This document shows positions 33,013-44,029 of a stretch of 64,000 nucleotides of DNA, piece by piece. The DNA is taken from NCBI GenBank assembly GCA_963377175.1, contig CAUJNA010001724.1, forward strand, positions 175,001-239,000, written 5' to 3'. The notes under the pieces were generated by a model, which searched no databases, had not been told where the DNA came from, and was given only the letters and a program-made list of their open reading frames with translations. This stretch comes from Effrenium voratum. Lineage: Eukaryota > Sar > Dinophyceae > Suessiales > Symbiodiniaceae. Every line of letters begins with the position of its first letter. The stretch's first letter is position 1. A program made the position numbers and the translations under genes.

Positions 33013-33126
33013 TCCTTCCATTTGCAGAAACGAATCTATTGTTATTTTCCCCTGTTGGTTTTAACAGCAATCGATCGCTAGTGGACATATTTGATTCTTG
33101 TCCAGGGTTGGCAAGAACGCAAATGG
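33013..33126 (+). mobile_element. MITE-C copy
   Basis: CCTTCCATTTGCAGAAACG, CCCCTGTTGGTTTTAACAGC, CAAGAACGCAAATGGGAG. Confidence 0.65.
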
Positions 33127-33486
33127 GAGTCGTTCTAAATTGCCAGTCTTCAAATTAAGCAAGGGAGGTTCTGAAGGTCTAGCGCGAAAGGAAAACATGG
33201 GGCCGCGAAAGGCCGGCGTAAGGAACGCAAAAGGACTTGACAGATAGCGAATACGGAGGCGAATACGAGAGACAGCTTTTGTCTCAAGTGGCCCAAGTGG
33301 CTCGAAAACGAGCTTTTCAGGACTGGTTTGTCACCGCGAAAGGAAATCATGGGGCCGCGAAAGGACCGCGAAAGGCCGGCGAAAGGGCCGTTTCCGGGAA
33401 CTTTTATTTTGAACAACCCCCAAATGGAAGCATCCAACCATCATTTGCAGCGTTATTTTTTGGTTGTGATGTTGAAACGTGTCAAG

Positions 33487-33594
33487 AGGGCAGCGCGAGG
33501 ATGCTGACGTGGAGGGACAGCATAGATGACAGCCCCGGCTGGACGAACAGCGAGGCAGTGGTGCAGGACTCGTTGGTGCGACGGCCGATGTTGA
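33487..33594 (+). CDS. Candidate exon ending at a MITE-A terminus
   Basis: Frame SARMLTWRDSIDDSPGWTNS and EAVVQDSLVRRPMLT is GC-rich at third positions. It ends where MITE-A copy 33595 begins (CTAG|GTCC), so the element may supply the GT donor. No family was recognised. Confidence 0.45.
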
Positions 33595-33713
33595 CTAGGT
33601 CCATTGGAGTAGTGCCCTTTTTCCGTTTCTTTGGTTGGGAGGCTTCCCCTGCTGAAATAGACTACAGAAAACCTCCGGTCCGGTACCCTTGTTCTAAGCT
33701 CTCCACTGGACCC
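33595..33713 (+). mobile_element. MITE-A copy, degenerate right end
   Basis: CTAGGTCCATTGGAGTAGTG, GGCTTCCCCTGCTGAAATAG and CTCTCCACTGGACCCAG. TTGACT occurs just left of the element and directly after it. Confidence 0.72.
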
Positions 33714-34254
33714 AGTTGACTTAAAGGCCCTTTGGTCACCTGCAAAACCGATTTGTGGGTTCGGGCCAGGCGAGACACTTCCCGGGTTCCGGAACTCGGA
33801 CTTGGGCTGTCGAGCTTTTTGGGTTGCTTGACAGCCATTTTTTTGGTGGCAAGTGGCGAGTTTGGATACCTTCCTGGGCCAAGCCAGGGAGTGCGGGTCT
33901 CCTGCCAACCGATTTTTAGGTGGATGTATACCAATACATATATAGATATATATAGTTGTCTATATTTGGGGGCCAATAGATGGAATGGCATGGAATGGCA
34001 AAGAGACAAATCGGTGTTGCCCAGAAGTGAGCCAAGTGCTTCTGCTTTCATTTTTAATGGCCCCAAAAGGTGAAGCTTTTACTCCTTGGTCCGTTGGATT
34101 GAGCCGACAGCTCTATCCTGATAGGACTCCAAGTCAACGGATTTTGGGACGCTGCTCGTACACGAGCAATCAATACTCCGCTGATGCATATGGATCCCAA
34201 AGAGCCATCGGTTCTAGAGGAGGTTCCTTTCTTTTGGGAGCCCTTTTGTGGGTT

Positions 34255-34372
34255 TATGATTTGTGTATCTCGGATTTGGGAGGCACGTGGGAGAACACCA
34301 GAACCAGGGCATTGATACGAGCAACGAGCAAAGCTGTTCGGTCATCAGCAAAGATCATGACGTGAAATCCGC
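34255..34372 (-). other. Minus-strand open frame with a FADD motif
   Basis: Reads HVMIFADDRTALLVARINAL with an ending before 34255. It superficially resembles a reverse-transcriptase (Y/F)ADD box, but there are no neighbouring RT blocks, so assignment is weak. Confidence 0.2.
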
Positions 34373-34704
34373 TCACCATAATGCTCACTGTGGCCATCTC
34401 GAGCCCGGAAACCGAGAGGACTCTCCTTTCCGGATTGGATCCTTCTTGTGTTTGTCAGTTTGCGAGAGGGGAACTGTTCTTTCTCACCTCACTGCCCAAG
34501 CAAGTCAAGGAATCAAGGTTTGACCTTGGAGGTTCTCCGTCTATGGTTGTTCCTTGCCTTTTTCCCCTGATCAACAGCAACCCCCAGAACCCTAGCCCGC
34601 CGCCGCTCCAAACCACTCCAGAGCCTATCCAAATAACAAACGCCGCAAACTTTTAAGCTGGGGAAATTGAAATTGATTCATGGAAGTCTGACGTCTCCCC
34701 CCCT

Positions 34705-35342
34705 GACGTCCCCCCTCAAAAAAATGTGGGGCCAAACAGTGTTTTCTTATTAGGCCCTTATTAGGGCTTGATACGCCGCTATGAAGGCTTAATAAGACTT
34801 ATTTGCGGTCTTCATGAACAACACACATAAGGGCTTGTAAAGGGCTGTTAAGCCGTAAATCAAGATGTTGCGCAGCAAGAGTGAACTACCCACTGTTTGC
34901 GCAGTAGCTGGCTAGCCCCTAATTGTTCACTCCCCCTCTCACTGGATTGCATCCCCAGACTGGACAAAACTGGCCAAACAGCCCCAACAAACCCCTTGTT
35001 TGTTTGCCAACTTGCGTGCTTTGGGTGCCAAACCGCCTGGTGTCCTGAAATGCGCAGAGGGTATGCAAAACCAGGTACCCCCCCGAATGAATGATTCCTT
35101 ATTAAGCCCTTGTTGAGCCCTTAAGCCGTTATTTGCTCAACAAAAAAACCGGTGGAAAAGCGGTGCGTTGTCCGAAGCAAGTTCTTTGAGGCAGTCGAAT
35201 GTGGGAAGTTGTTTGAGGCACGCAACCACAACCTTGCACTCTTATGACGTCTGACGAGGTGAGCTCTGAGGAAGTTTGGTTGGCAAGTAGTTTGAGGAAA
35301 ACCAACCCAGAGCTAAAGCCTTATTTTTTCAGGGGGGACGTC
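34705..35342. mobile_element. 638-bp element with GACGTCCCCCC termini
   Basis: GACGTCCCCCCTCAAAAAAA at the left and TTTTTTCAGGGGGGACGTC at the right are inverted. The interior has several TTATTAAGCCC and TTAAGCC palindromes near both ends. No coding region was recognised. Confidence 0.7.
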
Positions 35343-35361
35343 TTGGGGGGGGGGACGCTGG

Positions 35362-35474
35362 CTAGGTCCCCCAGTAGTGCCCTTTTACCCTGTTTTTTGG
35401 GGAGAGTTCCCCTACTAAAATAGATTACAGAAAAAAGGGTGCCCTTATTCTAACCTCTCAACTGGAGGACCTAG
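35362..35474 (+). mobile_element. MITE-A copy
   Basis: CTAGGTCCCCCAGTAGTGCC...CAACTGGAGGACCTAG. No clear flanking duplication. Confidence 0.85.
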
Positions 35475-36324
35475 GACATGTCTTTTGGGCCCAATCCACG
35501 TGAGTTATCTATGCTCCGCGAAGACGCGGGGACGTGGATTGGCGCGGAGTTTCGTTGTTTCTTTTCATGTGCCGAGGCCTCCGGCGGCGCGGCTTTTTTT
35601 TGTTTTTACGAGTGAACTGATGTTCATGAGTGGCCCGGTTGCCCCGGCATCAAGTGCCAAAAAAAACCGAAGAGGTTCCCAATTGTTTGCATCAAGCAAA
35701 AAACGAAGAGGGTCCCAATTGTTTGATGGGTTGCCTGGCTGCCGTTAGAATCAAGTGCGAAAAAAGAGAAGGAGAGATGTTTGTTTTGTCATGGTTTCCC
35801 ATGGGCACTGGAGCTTCGGGTTGCCCTGACTTTACACAGCCATGTGCTTAGGTGCTTTGTTGCGTGTGGGATGCAGTAGGCCCGTCTTGGGGGGGGGCAA
35901 GAAAGGTGTTTCTCAGAAGAAACCTGCGGGATGGAGGTTGAGGGTTAGACCTCTTGCTCAGAAAACTTGGAGCAACCCGTTGCAACGAGGCAAGGAGTAG
36001 GCTAGGCCGCATCCGTTCGTTGGGCTCGATCTTTCTGGAGTTGGAAACCAGGACTGGCGGGTGAACACGCGCCTGGTCAGCAGTTGTTTGTGGGGTTGCT
36101 GCGAGTTGCGCATGCTGGGTGGCGTTACAGGAAGTTCCACATTGTCCTGCGTCCAGCCAAAGCCCAAAGAGTTCCTGTCGAATTCCTTCTTTTGTTTTGT
36201 GTTTTTGAGGACATACTCTTTTGGGCGCCCGAACACGGTATGTTTTCTTTTACTTTCCCTTAAAATTACCACCCAAAAAGCGGGGCATCTCCCAAAAGAG
36301 TAACAAAGTCGTGTGGACCGGCTT

Positions 36325-36433
36325 CGATTTGCTTATTTTAATTTTTGTTTCTTGCCCTGTTGGTTTTAAAGGGAATCTATCACTATTGCACATATATTCC
36401 ATTTTTTCCAGGGGGCAAAAACGCAAATTGAGT
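36325..36433 (+). mobile_element. MITE-C copy, worn ends
   Basis: GCCCTGTTGGTTTTAAAGGG and AATCTATCACTATTGCACAT, closing AACGCAAATTGAG. Confidence 0.6.
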
Positions 36434-36541
36434 TTTACACCAAGTCTGGAAATTTAAAGCCACAAAAAAAATAAAGGGTTTTTCCCAATCCATGGCAAAG
36501 CCTTTTGGACTGGTCTGACTCGGGAACGCCATTCAAGGAAG

Positions 36542-36640
36542 CCCCGGCTGATCCTGCTGGCCGACTCTCCCGCGCCCGAAGCCGAAGCGCGGCCGGACGT
36601 GGTGCACCTCCCGAGCCTCGCGGAGCATCTGACCCGCTGA
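36542..36640 (+). CDS. Candidate terminal exon, unassigned
   Basis: After AAGGAAG|, 32 codons and TGA: PRLILLADSPAPEAEARPDV, then VHLPSLAEHLTR. Strongly GC-rich third positions against AT-rich flanks. The minus strand is also open. No domain was recognised. Confidence 0.45.
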   Translation, partial: PRLILLADSPAPEAEARPDVVHLPSLAEHLTR

Positions 36641-36798
36641 GAGTTGATGCGATGGGAATGGAGAGGCAGCGCAAGTGAGCCACAATCAACACCCGGGTAG
36701 ATGAAGGTTAGCAATCCAGCTGCGGCCGATTTCTTAATGAATTTACATGGTTCTGGGTAGACCGTTTAATACCGGGTATTGATTGTGACTCAAGTGGT

Positions 36799-36908
36799 CT
36801 CCACTGGAGGACCTAGCATGTTTTTCTCAGTCTCCGTTCAGTGGGTTATTTCACCAGGCTCACTAACCACTTACCTGAGGTTTCGAATCGATCGCCCCTT
36901 CAAGTAGG
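36799..36908 (+). mobile_element. MITE-A 3' end fused to a MITE-B right half
   Basis: CTCCACTGGAGGACCTAG ends at 36816. Then CTCAGTCTCCGTTCAGTGGG, TTATTTCACCAGGC, CCACTTACCTGAGG and ATCGATCGCCCCTTCAAGTA of MITE-B follow. Confidence 0.65.
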
Positions 36909-37317
36909 AACGGAGGGGTCCGCCCATGTAGCTCTCCCATTGTTTGTTTGCGTGGGAGATGATCTGTGAGGGTATCGTAGCTTAACATACGCTCAGCTCT
37001 TGTGTTTGTTTTGCAGGGAGCGGATCTATTAAGAAGTATCTTGGGAGATATCTCCCATGTTTATCCGTTAGCGCCTGGGACATGATCCAAAAAAGGTGTA
37101 TTTCAGATGAGTAAGTTTCAGTACCCTCCTGTCCATTAATTACCATGGAACCCACCAGAACCATGCTCAAGGAACATGGTGAAAACCAGGAGCCCAAAAC
37201 GCCAGGTTCCGCACTTTTACAGAACCGAATTCAGGCTGGCCGTGGCATGAGTTCTCGGCCAGAGAGGTTTTCACCTGGACCTGGCGCGGGCGGCTCCTTG
37301 ACGCTCGGGAAAAAATG

Positions 37318-37480
37318 CCGTGCGTGTGTGCGTGCGTGCGTGCGTGCTTGCGTGTCTGTGTGTTTGTGTGTCTGTGTGTCTGTGTTTCTGTGTGTCTGTG
37401 TGTCTGTGTGTCTGTGTGTCTGTGTGTGTGTGTTTGCGTGAGTGTGAGTGTGTGAGTGTGTGTGTGTGTGTGTGTGTTTT
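37318..37480. repeat. GTGTGTCT/GTGC microsatellite
   Basis: Long alternating GTGTGTCT, TGCG and GT tract. Confidence 0.95.
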
Positions 37481-37958
37481 TTTTTGGGCGGTCTTGGTGT
37501 TTGTTTTTTCCTAGGGTGGCCACATGTTTTTCCCTGAGCAGTGTGTCCACTGAGGGGTTCTTACGGTAAGAGGAAACGCCCGGTGCTAGATCGAGGTGCC
37601 CGGCCGCGAGCATTTTGCATGGCATTTGCCGCAAAATCGTGACGTTTCGACTTCGCAGGCTCGCACAAAATGAGGCCCCCGATCGCTGTTTGAGACCATG
37701 AAAAGGGGGAGGTCCGTCTTTGGGTGCCCTTAAAGAGGCTGAAGCACATTGCTTCCGTACTTGAATGCCTGCCAAAAGGTTCGGCTATGCAGACCCGTTG
37801 GTGGACATCATTTAGGATAGGGGCTCACGTCCACCAACCACTTGTGAGGCGGACCTCATTAGAACTCACAGTCATTTTTAGGAAAGTCACAAAGAAGGAC
37901 TAGACATGGAGCAGCTAACTGCCCCTAACACCCCATTCTAGAATGATTGATTTTGAGA

Positions 37959-38357
37959 CTAGCAGTTTATTCTGTGCTGCTGTCTCCGCGTAGTTGATTT
38001 AATCTTGTGAGAGGAAAGGGGGGCTACACTTGCTGTTCTAATGCTTTCTTGTCCAACAACCTCCACGAACGCAAATCCATATGAATTTGCTAGTTGTTTG
38101 CCTTCATCATATGATGCAGTTCTTTGATTCTCCAAGTCTATTGATACTTTTTGAGGCCCAACGCCGCCATCACACAATTCCATTAAAAGGCGGATTGATG
38201 AACCTTTCGTGAGGCCCCAACTCATCAATATTTCAGAGCCACACCAGAATCTTGAACCAGTTTCAGTCCTGACTCCCATGAATTCCACCAAAGGTCTTCC
38301 AACGCGCCTTGGATCAACCCACTGAAGGACGAAATCCTGCACCGCTGTTTGGTGCAT
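37959..38357 (-). pseudogene. Rab small-GTPase-like fragment
   Basis: A minus-strand frame of 132 codons. Residues about 70-106 (38040-38150) read VSIDLENQRTASYDEGKQLA and NSYGFAFVEVVGQES. This resembles the Rab segment after the NKxD motif (D-L-x-N-x-R-x-V-S-Y-x-E-G-K-x-L-A...F-x-E-T-S-A-K). The T-S-A-K box is replaced by V-G-Q, the N-K-x-D lysine context is absent and the P-loop half is missing. It is probably a decayed processed copy. The region 38359-38630 on the same strand stays open (RDCFVAGQKSQATFDPC) but is unrecognised. Confidence 0.5.
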
Positions 38358-38777
38358 TCTAGCGAATTATGTTCGGCCCATGTGCAGGTTGTGCTGCTTT
38401 TGCATTTTGGCTTTGCAAAGCGCAGGTAGGGTATTCTCCTTGAAAAACAGATGCCGAGTAGAATTGAATAGGCCACGCCCACCAGCAAAGATGATTAACA
38501 TGTTGAAGCCAAACGCACGGATCAAATGTAGCTTGAGATTTTTGGCCTGCTACGAAGCAATCCCTTGTGGATTCTTCTGATGTGATCCCTTCTGGGTCAT
38601 TCTCCAAACCCCCATTTTCGAACTCCACATTGTCGATCTTGAATGGTTCACTTGGGGGAACACCACCCTGGATGTCCCCTTTGAGGATTCACTTCGTCAC
38701 TTCAGTTGGGAACACCCCCCCCCCTTCGCGATAGCCCGGGTTTCACCCAAATCGAAGACAACTACTATTCGGTTAAG

Positions 38778-38944
38778 AATATTTGTTATTTTCCCTTGTT
38801 GTTTTTACAGTTGGAATCGATTTAGCTACTGGTCAAATATGTGTTTTGTTTTTACAGGGGAACACCACCCTGGCTGTCCTCTATTGGGAACGCCCCCCGC
38901 CCCCCCTTCGTGAACCAGGGGGCAAAAACGCAAATGGAAGACTA
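38778..38944 (+). mobile_element. MITE-C copy with internal duplication
   Basis: TTTCCCTTGTTGTTTTTACA, GGAATCGATTTAGCTACTGG, then two GGGGAACACC-like segments and a closing GGGCAAAAACGCAAATGGAAG-type end. Confidence 0.5.
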
Positions 38945-38949
38945 CGAAC

Positions 38950-39035
38950 TCCGAAGGCCTCGATGCAGCCGCCCTACAGCGTCTTCGACTACTACTGGGA
39001 TATCGGCTGTTGCCAGGCACGAGCTGCGAAGAGAC
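38950..39035 (+). CDS. Candidate exon, unassigned
   Basis: Frame TPKASMQPPYSVFDYYWDIG then CCQ before GTTGCCAG|GCACGAG (possible GC donor). No family was recognised. Other frames are open. Confidence 0.35.
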
Positions 39036-39229
39036 TTGAAAGCCGGGGGTGCAACAAGTCTCACTCGGAAATGTTAGACTTTCCGGAACTTCTCGTGGGG
39101 CAAGGAAAACCGTTGGCAACTTGAGTTGCAAGTTTTTCTTTTTTTTCTTCTTCTTTTTTTGTCCCGAAAGCATGGCGAAGGGTTCAGGGTTCACTTGAGT
39201 TGTTCTCATGAGAGTCATTACACGGTGTC

Positions 39230-39580
39230 ATTGCAAGGAATCATCATCATGAAAGTCATTGCAAGGAGGCATTGCAAGAAGAGGTTCTAACTCCTCGCAA
39301 GTCAATTGCACTTGACTCCTTGCACTTGACTCCTTGCACTTGCAACTTGCACTTGACTCCTTGCACTTGCAACTTGCACTTGACTCCGTGCACTTGCAAC
39401 TTGCACTTTGCTCCATGCACTTGCAACTTGCACTTGGCTCCTTGCACTTGCAACTCGCACTTAACTCCGTGCACTTGCAACTCGCACTTGACTCCATGCA
39501 CTTGGCTCCTTGCAACTTGCAATGACTCTCATGACTCCTTGCAATGACTCCTTGCAATGACTCCTTGGGCGGCGGGGTAG
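39230..39580. repeat. Tandem TTGCACTTGCAACTTGCACT array
   Basis: Units of about 27 bp built from TTGCACTTGCAAC and TTGACTCC, preceded by ATGAAAGTCATTGCAAGG. Confidence 0.92.
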
Positions 39581-39596
39581 TGCCAACGACACTACA

Positions 39597-39990
39597 CGAA
39601 CACCGGCCCTCTGCGGGGATTGGCGTGGTCGAGGTGCAATAACTCAAGGTGTTTTGCGATTTTGTTTTGGCTCGCGCGACCCTCTGTGGGGATCGGCGTG
39701 GTCGAGGTGCAAAAACATGTTTTGTTTTTTCTTGGCGATTTTGTCTGGGCCCGCGCGACCCTCTGCGGGACGTGGTCGAGGTGCAAAAACTCGAGGTCTT
39801 TTGCAATTTTGTTTGGGCCCGCGCGACCCTCTGCGGGGATCGGCGTGGCCGAGGTGCAAAAACTGGAGGTGTTTTACGATTTCTGCGGTGCTCGCACGAC
39901 CCTTTGCGGGGATCGGCGTGGTCGAGGTACAAAAACTCGAGGTTTCTTACTATTTCTGCGGTGCTCGCGCGGCCCTCTGCTTTTTTTCTT
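39597..39990. repeat. About 65-bp tandem array
   Basis: Six units of CGCGCGACCCTCTGCGGGGA, TCGGCGTGGTCGAGGTGCAA and AAACTCGAGGTGTTTTGCGA. Confidence 0.92.
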
Positions 39991-40089
39991 TCGAATTGTG
40001 TTGTTCGAGCTGGTCCTCGCGAGTTGTCTCGTGGTTCGCGCGCCTGCTCCCGGGACCGGCGGGTCACGGGTTCGACCGCGGTGCTTCGC

Positions 40090-41013
40090 AAGCTGCACGG
40101 AGCAACTTGCATAAAGCAACTTGCGCAGAGCAAGTTGCACAGACCATTTTGCGCAGAGCAACTTGCGCAGACCAGTTTGCGCAGAGCGCCTTGCCTAGAG
40201 CAACTTGCGCAGAGCAACTTAGGCAGAGCAACTTGCACAGAGCAACTTGCGCAGAGCAGCTTGCACAGAGCAACTTGCAGGGAGCAACTTGCGCAGAGCA
40301 ACTTGCGCAGAGCAACTTGCAGAGCAACTTGCAGGGAGCAACTTGCGCAGAGCAGCTTGCACAGGGCAACTTGCACAGAGCAACTTGCGCAGAGCAACTT
40401 GCGCGCAGCAACTTGCGCAGAGCAACTTGCACAGAACAACTTGCACAGAGCAACTTGTACAGAGACATTTGCACAGAGTCAGTTGCACAGAGCTTCTTGC
40501 ACAGAGCAACTTGCAGGGAGCAACTTGCGCAGAGCAACTTGCACAGGGCAACTTGCACAGAGCAGCTTGCACAGAGCAGTTTGCGCAGAGCAACTTTGAC
40601 AGAGCAACTTGCGCAGAGCAACTTGCGTAGAGCAACTTGCGCAGAACAACTTGCACAGAGCAACTTGTACAGAGACATTTGCACAGAGTCAGTTGCACAG
40701 AGCTTCTTGCACAGAGCAGCTTGCACAGAACAACTTGCACAGAGCAACTTGTACAGAGACATTTGCGCAGAGTCAGTTGCACAGAGCTTCTTGCACAGAG
40801 CAACCAGAGCAACTTGCGTGCACAGAGCAACTTGCAGGGAGCAACTTGCACGGAGCAACTTGCACGGACCAACTTGCACGGAGCAACTTGCGCGGAGCAA
40901 CTTGCGCAGAGCAACTTGCGCAGACCAACTTGCACCGACCAGTTTGCGCAGAGCACCTTGCCCAGAGCAACTTGTGCAGAGCAACTTGCGCAGAGCAGCT
41001 TGCACAGAGCAAC
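40090..41013. repeat. 15-bp tandem array (CAGAGCAACTTGCGC)
   Basis: About 60 units alternating GCGCAGAGCAACTT and GCACAGAGCAACTT, with longer repeats (ACATTTGCACAGAGTCAGTT at 40467, 40676 and 40758). Because 15 is a multiple of three, open frames run on both strands (up to 454 codons). I do not regard these as genes. Confidence 0.95.
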
Positions 41014-41769
41014 TTTAATCGTTTAGGGGAAACATTCATATTTGGTAGATCAGTCATGTTGAGACATTTGCCTCTGTGCTAATATGATCTTACATGTTGA
41101 GGTTCGCTACAAGTATGGACCGGAATCAAACTACAACTCTTTTAAGTTCGTGCTCTTCAAGCGATCTTGCCTCCAAAGACTTTTGGTCGAGGCTGCAGGC
41201 TTCTTCCTTTGGACTGCTTGGCTGGAAGGCTGGAAGGTCTTGATGTCCAGGGTTGCCTTCGCAAGTGAGGCCTGGAAAAAAAGAAATCGGAGGTCAATGG
41301 GGGGGAACCTGACAGCTGGTTTTTTTGCGAACCCCACGTGAATTGGTTGGCTGAGGGCTGGTTTAGGATTGGTTTAGGGCTGGTTTAGGGTTGGTTTCGG
41401 GTTGCGGAACATTTGAGTCTCTTGGTATCACTTTCCGTGATCGCAAGGGATTCCAGGCGCAAAACAGTCGAAAGGATGACCCACTTGGGTGGCACATCCA
41501 AGGTTCCGTCGGAATCTCTCCTCAGGCAACCCTTCGTTGGAATGGCAGTTTGGATTTGAACCCCTGGCTTGTAGTAAATGGGGCGGCCCCTTCCATTTCA
41601 CCAAGGGCTCCAAACTTCCAATCAGAGGCAAGCGCATGTTTTCACACTAGATCCATGGTATTGGGCCAAACAACCCTCCCCCTGAAGGCCTTAAGGTGGG
41701 GGAGGATCTCCATTTTCCCGGTTTGCCCCCCCCCAAAAAAAACAACCGCAGAAAAACAAAAAACACACA

Positions 41770-41797
41770 CACACACAGACACACACAGACACACACA

Positions 41798-41834
<37 letters not shown>
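41770..41834. repeat. (AC)n microsatellite
   Basis: About 65 bp of ACACAC with some AGAC. Confidence 0.95.
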
Positions 41835-43037
41835 CCCCCTCCCCCGCCACCCACCCCTCCCCCCAACGACCGCCCGCTCGCTTCACCTCTCCCACCTCGC
41901 CTCTGGCCCGCCTCTCGCGAGGTGCGCCGCCCGCGGCGCGGATCAGCGCCCGGCCGATCCGAGCCCTGATCGGGGCCCGGGGCCAAGACGGCTTTGGGAA
42001 GCCGGATCCGGTTTTGGGAAACCGGATCCGGATCCGGTTCGGTTTTGGGGCGGGGCCCCGGTTTTTCGGGCAAAACAGGGGGGGCCATGTTTTTTTTGGC
42101 GATGGGCGCCGAGTTGTTTTTTGGTTTTGAAGGGGTTTCTCCTTTTTGAGACCTGAAAAAGGAAAGAAAGGCTTTGCCTCAAGAAAAGTAGGCCAGACCA
42201 AACTGATGCGTTTTTGCAAGAGGACACGGGAAAGTTAGAGTGGTGGATCCCCAGAGGCATGCCAATTGGAATTGGACTCTCATGTTGGGGGTAGTCGTAT
42301 TTCTCTGGGAAGCCAGTTTCATCAGTGGGCGCCCTTTTGGGGTCGTTTTGAAGGGAAAGCCGAAGGAATTCGTTCGGGAGGGTGTTTGTTTCCCTCTTTG
42401 GGTCGTTCACTGCAGGGAGTTGCGCCCGGTTAAGTGGATGGGGCAATATGCGCATGCATCAAAATAAGACACGTATTCGCGGTTTTGCTGTTGCCTTGAA
42501 ACCAACCAAAATGGTTGAACCAAAGCCTGGAATGTAAACCTGCATGTTGATGTTGCTAGAACCACAAATTGATGGATTTGGACGCCGCTGAAATTGTTTC
42601 GAGCTAGGGGCAAACCGATCTCCATGATGGGCGCTACCTTTTTCCCGGTGTTGGAGTTACGCTTAATTCGCCCAGATGCTATTGGGTGTTTTGGTACATC
42701 CTTGACCACTTGCAAGGAAAGAGCACCGAAGCACGCCTGATGAGGTTTGTTGCGTGTTTGTGTGTGTGTGTGTGTCTCGTTTGTTTGTTTTTTCCTTTGT
42801 GTGCGTGCGTGTGGGTTTTGATTGGCTGGCTCATCTTTATTGATTGGTTCATCTTTATTTGGTTGCCCGTGCACAGTTCAGTTGGGTTAGCGTGTCAAAT
42901 GAGGCATTCTTTCCAATTTGTTGCCCGCTTGTATTGTTCTTTCAATCCTGCAACACGTGCAGTCTGCACTTGTTTGCAGCAAGTCTGGCCCAGATCCTGC
43001 GTAGTTCTGGCAATGGAAAGCGGACATCCCGACCTTT

Positions 43038-43068
43038 GAATTGGAATTGGGGGAGGGGGACCCTGAAA
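43038..43068 (+). mobile_element. Left half of a MITE-G split by the 9.26-kb element
   Basis: TTGGAATTGGGGGAGGGGGA and CCCTGAAA match the left half of MITE-G. The right half resumes at 52330. Confidence 0.65.
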
Positions 43069-43311
43069 CTCACTTCCTGAGTTGATGGACTTTAAACTTT
43101 TTGGAAAGGCAATTTTAGTGGTATAGTGGGTATCAATCAGTTAGCACACGGCATTCCAACGTTGAGTGCTAACTGTTTGGGCGCTTGCGCAGCGTTTTTT
43201 TCCCAAGCCGTGGTTGAGGCCCAACAGTTAGCACTCCAACTAGTCTGGCAGTCGGATTGTTCAAGGTCTTTGAAATAAGGCGTGGCATCAAAATAGCTTT
43301 ACATGGGCATT

Positions 43312-43832
43312 GGAAGGAAGGACGGAAGGAAGCACGGAAGCACGGAAGCGAAGGAAGCGAAGGAAGCAAAGGAAGCAAAGGAAAGGAAGGAAGGAAGGAA
43401 GGAAGGAAGGAAGGAAGGAAGGAAGGAAGGAAGGAAGGAAGCAAGCAAGGAAGGCAAGGAAGCAAGGAAGCAAGGAAGCAAGGAAGCAAGGAAGCAAGGA
43501 AGCAAGGAAGCAAGGAAGCAAGGAAGCAAGGAAGCAAGGAAGCAAGGAAGCAAGGAAGCAAGGAAGCAAGGAAGCAAGGAAGCAAAGCAAGGAAGCAAGG
43601 GAAGCAAGGGAAGCAAGGGAAGCAAAGGAAGCAAAGGAAGCAAAGGAAGCAAAGGAAGCAAAGGAAGCAAAGGAAGCAAAAAGAAGCAAAAGACGCAAAG
43701 GAAGCAAAGGAAGCAAAGGAAGCAAAGCAAATGAAGCAAAAGAAACAAAGGAAGCAAAGGAAGCAAAGGAAGGAAGGAAGGAAGGAAGGAAGGAAGGAAG
43801 GAAGGAAGGAAGGAAGGAAGGAAGGAAGGCAG
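43312..43832. repeat. GGAA/AAGC purine microsatellite
   Basis: (GGAA)n, (GGAAGCAA)n and (GGAAGCAAA)n blocks, then (GGAA)n again. The long frames on both strands are repeat artefacts. Confidence 0.97.
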
Positions 43833-44029
43833 GACGAGACTCAGAGCTGCGCAGGGTGCTGTTGCAGGTTGCCATGCCAGAATCATCATTACTTCGAAAC
43901 ATCCTGGGGGGGGGGTGCCGCAGTTGCGCAGATGGATGCACCTAAGGGAGAAGCGCGCCCTTCGCCGAATAATGGGGGTGCATGCCACGCACTAAAACTG
44001 CTGCGTTGCCATTTCAGTGAAGGGCAAAG

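Noticed and set aside
34255..34372. FADD box on the minus strand as a LINE reverse transcriptase
   Set aside because: No other RT blocks lie around it. It is recorded only as an unassigned frame.
39230..41013. CRISPR-like regular repeats
   Set aside because: There are no unique spacers between repeats and the genome is clearly eukaryotic. These are ordinary tandem satellites.
39654..41018. 454-codon plus frame and 403/313-codon minus frames (AEQLAQSNL / ASCSVQVAL repeats)
   Set aside because: A 15-bp unit keeps several frames open on both strands at once. There is no start context, domain or codon bias.
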